Positions 43,009 through 50,487 of a stretch of 64,000 nt of DNA are shown one piece after another; the stretch's first letter is position 1, and the number at the start of each line of letters is the position of its first letter. Source of the DNA: Pseudomonas sp. G.S.17 (GTDB lineage Bacteria > Pseudomonadota > Gammaproteobacteria > Pseudomonadales > Pseudomonadaceae); the NCBI RefSeq assembly GCF_038096165.1, contig NZ_CP151076.1, positions 3,469,501 to 3,533,500 on the forward strand, read 5' to 3'. A program made the translations under genes and the position numbers. The notes under the pieces are model-generated. The model was not told the DNA's origin. It saw only the letters and a program-made list of their open reading frames with translations, and made no database searches.

Positions 43009-43665
43009 TTAGTTCAGGCGTACTGACAGCTCGACGTCCTCGCCGACCGGCACGGACAGGTAACCGTTTTGCGGCGAGCGAACGTAGGCCAGGTATTGCG
43101 GGCAGTAATCGGTGTTGTCGGCCACCACCACTGCGCCCGCGTTGAGGCGGCTTTCGACCAGGCTCAGCACATCGCTATAAAGAGCCTTTGCGCCGTCGAG
43201 CAGCAACAGGTCGACGGCATCAGGCAGATCAGTGGCCAAGGTGACCAGCGCATCGCCCTCGCGAATGTCCACCAGGTCGCTCACCCCGCCTTCAATCAGG
43301 TGCTCGCGGGCCAGGGCAATTTTCGACGCTTCGAATTCACTGCTGATCAGCACACCGCCGCCGTTGTCCCGCAGGGCGGCGGCCAGGTGCAAGGTCGAGA
43401 GCCCGAACGAAGTGCCGAACTCGACGATGGACCGCGCCTTCGCGCTGCGCGCCAGCATGTACAACAGCTTGCCGGTGTCCCGCGAGACCGGTAGCCACAG
43501 GTCTTTCAACAGGCCGTAGAGTTCTCGATAGTCCGTCTTGCTACGCATGAGGCGTTCGCGTTCATCAGCGGAAATCGTGCTGAACGCGTCGCTGGTGGCG
43601 GCGTTGGCGCGGGCGTACAGGCGTTCAATCAGCGGGGCCATCGGTGCTGCGGTAAGGGTGTTCAT
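43009..43665 (-). CDS. class I SAM-dependent O-methyltransferase
   Basis: A protein of about 218 residues from the ATG at 43665 (GGGAAG ahead). 'RSIVEFGTSFGLSTLHLAAA' (about 88-107) is the SAM loop of the catechol/caffeoyl-CoA O-methyltransferase type, 'VDIREGDALVTL' and 'DLLLLDGAKALYSDVLSLVE' (about 150) give the metal-site Asp, and 'AVVVADNTDYCPQY' the second metal pair (Asp-Asn). It is first in the leftward group and divergent from the broken tetR, with two operator copies between. Confidence 0.87.
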   Translation of the reverse strand: MNTLTAAPMAPLIERLYARANAATSDAFSTISADERERLMRSKTDYRELYGLLKDLWLPVSRDTGKLLYMLARSAKARSIVEFGTSFGLSTLHLAAALRDNGGGVLISSEFEASKIALAREHLIEGGVSDLVDIREGDALVTLATDLPDAVDLLLLDGAKALYSDVLSLVESRLNAGAVVVADNTDYCPQYLAYVRSPQNGYLSVPVGEDVELSVRLN

Positions 43666-43712
43666 GGTCGCTTCCCGTTTCAAGGTTGAGCGCCTCAAGG
43701 CGCCGGGCTAAT

Positions 43713-43759
43713 ATGCGACTAATTCGTCGCATTAAAATTATGCGAGCAATCCGTCACAT
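43713..43759. promoter_or_regulatory. tandem TetR-type operators
   Basis: ATGCGAC-N6-GTCGCAT (43713-43732) is a perfect 7-bp dyad. A second copy, ATGCGAG-N6-GTCACAT (43740-43759), keeps the same spacing with two changes. Their starts are 27 bp apart, between the divergent O-methyltransferase and tetR genes. This matches cooperative double-dimer binding seen with QacR-like TetR repressors. Confidence 0.7.
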
Positions 43760-43795
43760 TCGCTATTCGCATTAGCACCCAGGCAGGAACGCCCT

Positions 43796-44427
43796 ATGAC
43801 CAGTCGCCAGACCTCGCAGATTTCCTCACGCAAACAGCCCAAACAGGCCCGATCGACCGAGCTGGTGGCGACCATCCTCGAAGCGGCTATTCAGGTTTTG
43901 GCCAAAGAAGGTGCGGCGCGTTTCACCACGGCCCGCGTCGCGGAAAAGGCAGGCGTCAGCATCGGTTCGGTGTATCAATACTTCCCCAACAAGGCCGCCA
44001 TCCTGTTTCGACTGCAGAGTGATGAATGGCAGCAAACCACGCAAATGCTCTGCGCGATCCTCAGTGACATGGACAAGCCGCCCCTTGAGCGGCTGCGGAC
44101 GCTGGTGCATACCTTTATTCATTCGGAGTGCGAAGAAGCGCAGATGCGGGTTGCACTCAATGACGCCGCGCCGCTCTACCGGACGCGCCCGAAGCGCACG
44201 AGGTTCGAGCGACGGGGGAGCAGATTTTTCAAACCTTCATGCTTGAACTGCTCCCTGAGGTCCCTGAAACAACCCGCGCCCTGGCCTGCGATTTGATATC
44301 CACGACCTTCAGTACGGTGGGAAAGGACTTCTCGGAAAGCCCTCGTACTGCCGCCGAAATTACTGCCTACGCTGATGCCATGGCAGATATGTTCAGCGCG
44401 TATGTGACCGTGCTTAATCAGCGCTGA
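43796..44427 (+). pseudogene. TetR-family repressor broken by a one-base frameshift
   Basis: The first frame supplies an intact helix-turn-helix (about 15-65: 'ATILEAAIQVLAKEGAARFT', 'VAEKAGVSIGSVYQYFPNKA') up to 'NDAAPLYR' at about 44180. The remainder continues in the next frame: 'DAPEAHEVRATGEQIFQTFM' then 'LELLPEVPETTRALACDL' to the stop at 44427. One base is missing in the run CTACCGGACG (44176-44185). The uncorrected frame ends at 44296 with unrelated residues. Either the repressor has lost its dimer interface, derepressing the divergent genes, or the base is a sequencing error. Confidence 0.82.
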
Positions 44428-44450
44428 GCGAGCCGAAGCGCGTCACTCGG

Positions 44451-45146
44451 TCAGTCGTGACCTGCAGAGCGGTGTGCGCTCAGGGTTGTGATGTCCTCAA
44501 CCAGGCTATCCAGTGTCGGGCGCATGAATAACGGAGCAGGCGCGCCTGCTGGGGCATCGAGCCCTATCCGGTTATGCCAGAGGGTTGGCAAGCCGACTTT
44601 CTGCGTGCCAAACAGATCGTAGGCCGAGCCTGCGACGAATACAGCGTGAGCGGGCTCGACACCCGCAAGTTGCAGCGCGAGCCGGTAAGGTTCTGGATCA
44701 GGCTTGTAGAAACCGGCCTGTTCAGAAGTGACAATCACATCAAACGGCACGCCCAGCAGATCCGCTGCAAGGCGTCCCAACTTCTCCGAACAGTTGGTGA
44801 CCACGCCCAGTTTGTAGTGCGGTGCCAATTCGCTGAGAACGCGTTTGGCCTCAGGCCACGGCTGCAACTCCGTCCAGCGCGCCTCCAGATTTGCTGCAGC
44901 CACCTTACCCAATCCCACGCTGATGGCGGCCTCCTCGACCAGCGTTTCATAGGGCCGATAGGTTCCACAGCCGTAAGTGGCTTTCAAATAAGCCATACGC
45001 CACGTGCGTCCCATTTCTTCGGAGCCTGCGACGGAATTCCACAGTGTCCACGAATCCAGTAACGCGGTGAGCAAGTCGAACAGGACGAGTTGCACCGCAG
45101 CCGCTGGTTGAGGAGCGTGCTGACCATTGTTGCAACCTGATTTCAT
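44451..45146 (-). CDS. HAD-family hydrolase, haloacid-dehalogenase-like
   Basis: A protein of about 231 residues. The N-terminal 'LVLFDLLTALLDSWTLW' holds motif I with the nucleophile Asp, 'VVTNCSEKLGRLAADLLG' motif II (Ser/Thr), 'YKPDPEPYRLALQLAGV' motif III (Lys), and 'AVFVAGSAYDLFGTQKVG' motif IV, where the usual DD pair is reduced to a single Asp, a feature of dehalogenase-like members. The ATG at 45146 follows GAAGGG. It is the last gene of a leftward operon with RidA and the D-amino-acid enzyme. The substrate is unknown; phosphatase or dehalogenase activity is possible. Confidence 0.85.
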   Translation of the reverse strand: MKSGCNNGQHAPQPAAAVQLVLFDLLTALLDSWTLWNSVAGSEEMGRTWRMAYLKATYGCGTYRPYETLVEEAAISVGLGKVAAANLEARWTELQPWPEAKRVLSELAPHYKLGVVTNCSEKLGRLAADLLGVPFDVIVTSEQAGFYKPDPEPYRLALQLAGVEPAHAVFVAGSAYDLFGTQKVGLPTLWHNRIGLDAPAGAPAPLFMRPTLDSLVEDITTLSAHRSAGHD

Positions 45147-45168
45147 AATCACTGCCCTTCTTCAAGAG

Positions 45169-45543
45169 TTATTCAATTTCAGCCACTGCTGATATTTCCA
45201 CCAAGGCCCCATGATGGAGTGGTCCACAGGGGATGATCACTCGCGCAGGTCGATGCGCGCCCATCAGTGCCGAGTAAGTCGAATTGACGATCGGCCAGTC
45301 ATCCACATCAACAATGTAAATCTGCACATTGACCAGGTTATTCAAGGAAGCTCCCGCCGCCTGGAGCACAGCTTCCAGATTTGCCATCGCTTGAATGCTC
45401 TGGGCTTTTATCCCCTCGGGAAACTCCTGTTCGCCTGGCGGAAACGGCAACTGCCCGGAAATGAACAGAAGCTTTCCCGCCAGTACGCCGTGAGAGTAAT
45501 GCCCGCCTGGCGCAGGCAGTTTTTCCGCTGTGATCAACTTCAT
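45169..45543 (-). CDS. RidA (YjgF/YER057c/UK114) family enamine/imine deaminase
   Basis: A 124-residue trimer-forming protein. 'GHYSHGVLAGKLLFISGQLP' (about 14-33) and the C-terminal 'RPARVIIPCGPLHHGALVEI' (about 98-117) frame the active-site cleft. The Arg that contacts the carboxylate of 2-aminoacrylate (in 'PARVIIP') is present. RidA hydrolyses reactive enamines released by PLP-dependent dehydratases. Placed 45 bases downstream of a D-serine dehydratase/D-threonine aldolase-type gene, so it plausibly quenches that enzyme's product. AAAGGAGCGGG precedes the ATG. Confidence 0.9.
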   Translation of the reverse strand: MKLITAEKLPAPGGHYSHGVLAGKLLFISGQLPFPPGEQEFPEGIKAQSIQAMANLEAVLQAAGASLNNLVNVQIYIVDVDDWPIVNSTYSALMGAHRPARVIIPCGPLHHGALVEISAVAEIE

Positions 45544-45588
45544 TTCCCGCTCCTTTACCGATCAACGTTCTGAATTCGAACTGAACAA

Positions 45589-46722
45589 TCACCAGCCCGA
45601 GATACGTGGCCAGAAACCCAGGCCTCGTCCTTCGCTCAGAACGTGGTACCCGGCGTGCTGCGCCGAGGTCGCGCAAGCATGGTTCGGCAGAATTCGCAGC
45701 AGCGTGCCCAAGGGCGGAAAACTGGAGGGATCGAGCTTGCCGGATCGCGATGAAATGATTCCGTGCTCCTGGTTGGTTGCACTGACGATCAGATCACCAA
45801 TCGGTTGGCCTGAGGCGTCGAACACGATGCCATAGCCTTGATCGACGGCCTGTTTAGCGGTGCCCCGATCACGAGAAAGTGCCATCCATCCCGCATCGGT
45901 GATGATCCAGCCTTTTTCAGCTTGATAACCGATCACAGACGTCAGGACCGAGACGGCAATATCCTGCACCTGACACACACCCAGGCCCGCCATGACCAGA
46001 TCGAAGAATGCGAACACACCCGCGCGAACTTCGGTCACCCCTGATAAATTCTCGGTAAACAGCGCCGTGGGTGTTGAACCAATGCTGATGATCGACAGGT
46101 TGAAACCTGCACGGGTCAGCACCTGGCTGCTTTCGATAATTGCCGCGCGCTCCTGCCGGGCGCAAGCCTCGATTTGCGCGATTGACTGGCTGTCGTAGGA
46201 CTTGCCGGCGTGGGTCATTACGCCGCTGACCCGGATGCCACTGGCGCTTAACAACTGCGCGATTTCAACCAGCAAGGGTGATTGCGGACCAAGGCCGGAG
46301 CGATGACCGTCGCAATCGATTTCCAGCAGGACATCAAACACCTGACCCGTGGTTTTGGCTAAATCGGCCAGTTGCCTGGCGGTCTGCAGATTGTCGAGCA
46401 CCAGCTTGAGCGCTGCGCCTTTATGGATCAACGCGGCAGCATGAGCAAACTTGTTGGGCGCAATGCCAACCCCATACAAGATGTCGGTAAACCCTGCCTC
46501 GAAAAAGAAATCCGCCTCGCGCAGGGTGGAAACGGTAATCGGCCCGCGCCCACCGGCAAACAGGCGCTCGGTGACTTCCAGCGATTTGTTGGTCTTCACG
46601 TGGGGACGCAATACCACGTTGAACGGCGCCAGTTTATTGCGCATCCGCTGGATGTTGGCGTCGAGACGATCGCGGTCCAGCAACAAAGCCGGTGTTTCGA
46701 TAGCAGAGTTGAGTGCTGACAT
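45589..46722 (-). CDS. D-serine dehydratase / D-threonine aldolase-type PLP enzyme (alanine-racemase fold)
   Basis: A 377-residue fold-type III PLP enzyme. Near the N-terminus 'RPHVKTNKSLEVTERLFAGG' (about 39-58) holds the PLP Lys, 'EIDCDGHRSGL' and 'IISIGSTPTALF' (phosphate-binding) follow, and the C-terminal 'RILPNHACATSAQHAGYHVL' contains a His-x-Cys pair where eukaryotic D-serine dehydratase (DSD1) binds zinc; D-threonine aldolases tend to have His-x-Asp there. That favours beta-elimination of a D-hydroxyamino acid. It leads an operon with RidA and a HAD hydrolase and is divergent from LysR at 46810. CAGGAGACC precedes the ATG. Confidence 0.87.
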   Translation of the reverse strand: MSALNSAIETPALLLDRDRLDANIQRMRNKLAPFNVVLRPHVKTNKSLEVTERLFAGGRGPITVSTLREADFFFEAGFTDILYGVGIAPNKFAHAAALIHKGAALKLVLDNLQTARQLADLAKTTGQVFDVLLEIDCDGHRSGLGPQSPLLVEIAQLLSASGIRVSGVMTHAGKSYDSQSIAQIEACARQERAAIIESSQVLTRAGFNLSIISIGSTPTALFTENLSGVTEVRAGVFAFFDLVMAGLGVCQVQDIAVSVLTSVIGYQAEKGWIITDAGWMALSRDRGTAKQAVDQGYGIVFDASGQPIGDLIVSATNQEHGIISSRSGKLDPSSFPPLGTLLRILPNHACATSAQHAGYHVLSEGRGLGFWPRISGW

Positions 46723-46766
46723 GGGTGGTCTCCTGGAATGGCGCTATTCTAAACCTCCAGATTCAG

Positions 46767-46794
46767 ATTAGAATTTAATGTTGCTAACTCTAAT
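46767..46794. promoter_or_regulatory. LysR-type dyad between the D-amino-acid operon and lysR
   Basis: ATTAGA (46767-46772) and TCTAAT (46789-46794) form a perfect interrupted dyad in the 87-base divergent gap; a further TTCTAA (46747-46752) extends the pattern. LysR regulators commonly bind such AT-rich arms. Confidence 0.45.
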
Positions 46795-46809
46795 ATTCAG
46801 TGAAACTTA

Positions 46810-47715
46810 ATGAATGAAACACTCGATATCCGCTTTCTGCTGGTCATTCGGGAAAGTGAGAGTTTGCTGGCCGCGTCGCGCAAGCTGGGATTGACACCCT
46901 CGGCAGTGACCCAGCGGCTGCAGCAAATGGAAAAGAAACTGTCCATTCGCTTGCTGGATCGGTCGGCCCGGCAGCTGCGCTTCACCGATGAAGGCGAGCT
47001 TTTGTGCCTGCGGGGCGCAGAGCTGGTCGAGCAATTCGATAACCTGCTGGCGGATTTGCATGAGCGGCGCAGCGGCTTTGTCGGCAAGCTGAAAATCAAC
47101 GCGCCCTTCGGCTTTGGACGCCAATATGTGGCGCCCGCGGTGGCCGCGTTTCAACGTCAGCACCCGGAAGTCGAGATTGCGTTGAGTTTGTCTGAACGGC
47201 CGATGGTCGAAGTGGCCGATCGGTTTGATGTCGTCATCCATATTGGCGAACTGCACGCGTCCAATCTGGTGTGCCATTCCATTGCGCCCAATCGCCGCTA
47301 CGTGTGCGCGTCACCCGCCTTTCTCGAACAACACGGTCTGCCTGAACATCCCGAACAGCTGGCAAGCCTGCCGTGCATTGCGCTGCGCGAAAACAATGAA
47401 GACGTGACGCTCTGGCATTTTACGCGGGCGCGTAAAACGATCAGTGTGCGCGTTCGCCCCGCCTTGAGCTGCAATGAAGGAAGTGTCATTCGCCAGTGGG
47501 CATGCGAAGGTCACGGCGTCATCATGCGTTCGGAATGGGACGTTGCCGATGCTTTGGCGGATGGCACGCTGATCCGACTGCTGCCCGGCTGGAAGCTGCC
47601 GGATGCCAATGTCGTGGCGCTGACCCATCAACGTGAGGGACTGCCCGCTCGAACCCGCAACTTTTTGCGTTTTCTCCAGGATCAGTTCCTCCCGCAGCCG
47701 TCCTGGCGCCAATGA
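46810..47715 (+). CDS. LysR-family regulator of the divergent D-amino-acid operon
   Basis: A 301-residue regulator: winged helix 'FLLVIRESESLLAASRKLGL' with 'TPSAVTQRLQQMEKKLSIRL' and effector domain 'GKLKINAPFGFGRQYVAPAV' (about 92). The 'INAPFGFGRQYVAPA' pattern is that of the DsdC/YafC-like CrgA group often set beside D-amino-acid genes. The intergenic dyad and divergent layout make the 45589-46722 operon its likely target. Confidence 0.87.
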   Translation: MNETLDIRFLLVIRESESLLAASRKLGLTPSAVTQRLQQMEKKLSIRLLDRSARQLRFTDEGELLCLRGAELVEQFDNLLADLHERRSGFVGKLKINAPFGFGRQYVAPAVAAFQRQHPEVEIALSLSERPMVEVADRFDVVIHIGELHASNLVCHSIAPNRRYVCASPAFLEQHGLPEHPEQLASLPCIALRENNEDVTLWHFTRARKTISVRVRPALSCNEGSVIRQWACEGHGVIMRSEWDVADALADGTLIRLLPGWKLPDANVVALTHQREGLPARTRNFLRFLQDQFLPQPSWRQ

Positions 47716-47823
47716 GCCGCCGGCCTCGCTCCACACACCCCCCGGAACGCTGCGAAATGCACACACTCATCAGGCAGACAAACTAATCTCCTGTTCCTGC
47801 TGATGCTTAATACGGAGATGGCC

Positions 47824-48738
47824 GTGGACCGGTTCCAGGAAATGAAAGTGCTGCTGGCCGTTACCGAGGCGAAGAGTTTCGGCGGTGGCGGCAAGATTTT
47901 GGGCATGTCGCCGTCCAGTGTGACGCGCGCCATCGCCGCGTTGGAGAGCCGCCTTGGCACGCTGTTGCTCGCCCGTAATTCGCGCACCCTTCGGCTAACC
48001 GAAGCCGGCCAGCGTTATGTGGAGGACTGCAAGCGCATTTTGCTGGAGCTCGAAGAGGCAGAAGAGCTGGCCTCCGGCAGCAGCCTGCGTGCGCGGGGTA
48101 GCCTGACGGTTACCGCGCCCGTGATGTTCGGCGAGCTGTTCCTGATTCCGCTGATTGCGCAATACCTGACGGCGCACACCGAAGTAGCGGTCAATGCCCT
48201 GCTGGTAGATCGCCTGGTGAGCATGGCCGACGAGGGCGTTGATGTCGCCATACGCATCGGACAGCTCCCCGAAGGAAGCTTCCACGCGCTGAAAGTGGGG
48301 GAAATCCGTTCGGTGATCTGTGCCGCACCCGCGTTTCTTGATCGCGTCGGCCGCCCTGCTCACCCGCAGGATATGCAGGGCGCGCAGATTGTCATGTCCT
48401 CGGCCAGCAGCTTACTGACCCACTGGCAGTTCAGCGGTCCGGATGAGGCCACGGTAATCACTCCGCAACCCCGTTTGGTGGTCAGCTCCAATCAGGCGGC
48501 CATCAATGCCGCGCGCATGGGGTGGGGCTTTACTCGGGTGCTTTCCTATCAGGTAGCGGAAGCCGTGGCCAAAGGTGAACTCGAGATTGTGCTTGCAGAC
48601 TTTGGCACCCCGCCGCTGCCGGTGCATATCCTTTACCAGAGCGGCAGACAGGTTTCGGCCCGGGTGAGGACCTTTGTCGATCACTGTTACAGCAGGCTTG
48701 TGGACGATTCGGCACTGCAGCAATCGGGGACGCCGTAA
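47824..48738 (+). CDS. LysR-family regulator (first of a tandem pair)
   Basis: A protein of about 304 residues starting at the GTG 47824, which gives the family-standard 'MDRFQEMKVLLAVTEAKSFG' and has ACGGAG seven bases upstream; ATGs at 47803 and 47818 are less well placed. Helix-turn-helix 'MSPSSVTRAIAALESRLGTL', effector domain 'GSLTVTAPVMFGELFLIPLI' (about 90). Related to the next gene, only three bases downstream, with which it shares length and the C-terminal 'QVSARVRTFVDHC' pattern. No adjacent structural target is obvious. Confidence 0.87.
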   Translation: MDRFQEMKVLLAVTEAKSFGGGGKILGMSPSSVTRAIAALESRLGTLLLARNSRTLRLTEAGQRYVEDCKRILLELEEAEELASGSSLRARGSLTVTAPVMFGELFLIPLIAQYLTAHTEVAVNALLVDRLVSMADEGVDVAIRIGQLPEGSFHALKVGEIRSVICAAPAFLDRVGRPAHPQDMQGAQIVMSSASSLLTHWQFSGPDEATVITPQPRLVVSSNQAAINAARMGWGFTRVLSYQVAEAVAKGELEIVLADFGTPPLPVHILYQSGRQVSARVRTFVDHCYSRLVDDSALQQSGTP

Positions 48739-48741
48739 CTG

Positions 48742-49644
48742 ATGGGCCACTACCGCCAGATAGAAATCTTCGCCGCAGTGGTCAAGGCAGGCAGCCTGGC
48801 ATCGGCGGCGCGCAGCCTTGCTCTGTCACCCGCCACCATCATGCTTACAGTGACTGCACTGGAAACTCGCCTGGGAACCGTACTGCTATTGCGCGGCCCT
48901 CGTGGGATAAGCCTGAGCCGTGCGGGCGAACAGTTCGCCGCCAGTTGCCGGCTTATCCTGGAGGAAACCGCCGAGGCCGAGCGGTCGGCCGCTGGCCTGC
49001 ATAGCCGCCCCACTGGCAAGTTGACCGTCGCGTTACCCTTGCTGATGGCCAACCAGGTTTTTACACCGTTGGCAGTGGAATACCTGGATACCTTCCCCGA
49101 CGTGCAACTGCTGACCCTCACCCGCGAAAGCATGCCCAAGCTGCTGGAGGAAGGCATCGATGTCGCGCTGGTGGTTGGTCATCTTCCCGACTCATCCAGT
49201 TTCGCCGTATCGATTGGCACCGTCAGGCCGATCATCTGCGGCTCTCCCGCCTACCTTGCCCAATGGGGACGACCCGAAACGGCCGATGATCTGCGCGCGC
49301 ATCGGACCCTCCTTGCGACATCCACAGGCCACGGGGCCGACTGGCGGTTGCACGGCGATACCTTCATGCACACGGTCAGAACCACACAAGTCCTTACCTG
49401 CACGACTCAGCAAGGCGCGATTCACGCCGCAGCCTGCGGGCTGGGGCTGATCCGTTGCATGAGCTACGAGGTCCATCAGGAGCTGCAATCCGGGCGACTT
49501 GAACCCGTATTGCAAGCGTTCACGGCGCCTGATCTGCCGGCGCAGCTTATCTACCGTGAAGGACGTAAAGCCAGCGCGCGAGTGCGTACTTTCATCGACT
49601 TTGCAGTGCCGCGTTTACGCCTTCATCAGGCTTTGCAGGCCTGA
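48742..49644 (+). CDS. LysR-family regulator (second of a tandem pair)
   Basis: A 300-residue regulator beginning three bases after the previous stop, so translation is probably coupled. Helix-turn-helix 'FAAVVKAGSLASAARSLALS', 'PATIMLTVTALETRLGTVLL'; effector domain 'GKLTVALPLLMANQVFTPLA'; C-terminus 'YREGRKASARVRTFIDFAVP'. It aligns along its whole length with its neighbour, suggesting an old tandem duplication. The downstream GST at 49806 is a possible target. Confidence 0.87.
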   Translation: MGHYRQIEIFAAVVKAGSLASAARSLALSPATIMLTVTALETRLGTVLLLRGPRGISLSRAGEQFAASCRLILEETAEAERSAAGLHSRPTGKLTVALPLLMANQVFTPLAVEYLDTFPDVQLLTLTRESMPKLLEEGIDVALVVGHLPDSSSFAVSIGTVRPIICGSPAYLAQWGRPETADDLRAHRTLLATSTGHGADWRLHGDTFMHTVRTTQVLTCTTQQGAIHAAACGLGLIRCMSYEVHQELQSGRLEPVLQAFTAPDLPAQLIYREGRKASARVRTFIDFAVPRLRLHQALQA

Positions 49645-49805
49645 CAACCGCCAGGCGGCTCCGACGCCCTTGTTGCAGAAACTGAAATCATGGATTGCCC
49701 GTCATGGCGATTCTGTTCTGCTGCATCCAGGCGCAGCATGCCGTATCACCAAAGCCGACCGGCTTGCTGCGGCAAGCCCCACTCACTGGATACGGAGTTT
49801 CCGAC

Positions 49806-50435
49806 ATGCCTCAACACCCGATCAAACTGTACCGCCATCCGCTTTCCGGCCACGCCCATCGTGTGGAACTGTTGCTCTCGCTGCTTGAGCTGCCGACTGA
49901 ACTGGTGTTCGTCGACCTCGCCAAAGGCGCGCACAAGCAAGTCGAATTCCTCAAACTGAACCCCTTCGGCCAGGTGCCCGTGATCGATGACAACGGTACC
50001 GTGCTCAGCGACTCCAACGCGATTCTGGTCTATCTGGCAAAAACCTACGGCGACGGTCGTTGGCTGCCGCAAGAGCCCGTCGCGGCGGCACGGGTGCAGC
50101 GCTGGCTGTCGGTGGCTGCGGGCCAGGTAGCATTCGGTCCGGCTGCGGCGCGCCTGATCACTGTGTTTGGTGCGTCGCTCAATGCTGAGGACGTCATCAA
50201 CCGCGCCCATGCTTTGTTCAAGATGATGGAAACGGAGCTGGGCACGGTGAAGTTCCTCACCGGCGATGCGCCAACCATCGCCGATATCGCCAACTACGCT
50301 TATATCGCTCATGCGCCAGAAGGGAATGTATCGCTTCAGGACTACCCGAACCTGCGCGCCTGGCTGGCGCGGGTCGAAGCGCTTCCGGGGTTCGTGCCCA
50401 TGCAGTCCACCGCCGCCGGCCTGCTGGCGAGCTGA
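49806..50435 (+). CDS. glutathione S-transferase family protein
   Basis: A 209-residue GST. '[20 protein letters not shown]' (with Ser/His at the glutathione site), '[20 protein letters not shown]' (about 52-71, cis-Pro and Glu/Asp-Ser glutathione contacts) and the helical-domain staple '[18 protein letters not shown]' (about 155) are canonical. The ATG at 49806 gives the expected N-terminus. Its stop is followed by a hairpin and the flavin/iron-sulfur oxidoreductase gene, so the two may form one unit for detoxification. Confidence 0.9.
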   Translation: MPQHPIKLYRHPLSGHAHRVELLLSLLELPTELVFVDLAKGAHKQVEFLKLNPFGQVPVIDDNGTVLSDSNAILVYLAKTYGDGRWLPQEPVAAARVQRWLSVAAGQVAFGPAAARLITVFGASLNAEDVINRAHALFKMMETELGTVKFLTGDAPTIADIANYAYIAHAPEGNVSLQDYPNLRAWLARVEALPGFVPMQSTAAGLLAS

Positions 50436-50446
50436 ACCCGGACCAA

Positions 50447-50470
50447 GGCTGCCGGCAAGCTCCGGCAGCC
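50447..50470 (+). other. 9-bp hairpin just before a Shine-Dalgarno
   Basis: GGCTGCCGG-CAAGCT-CCGGCAGCC is a perfect 9-bp stem ending two bases before the AAGGAG of the next gene (50473-50478). It lacks a T-run. It may protect the downstream message or limit ribosome access. Confidence 0.5.
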
Positions 50471-50487
50471 ACAAGGAGTGCCCGTTC

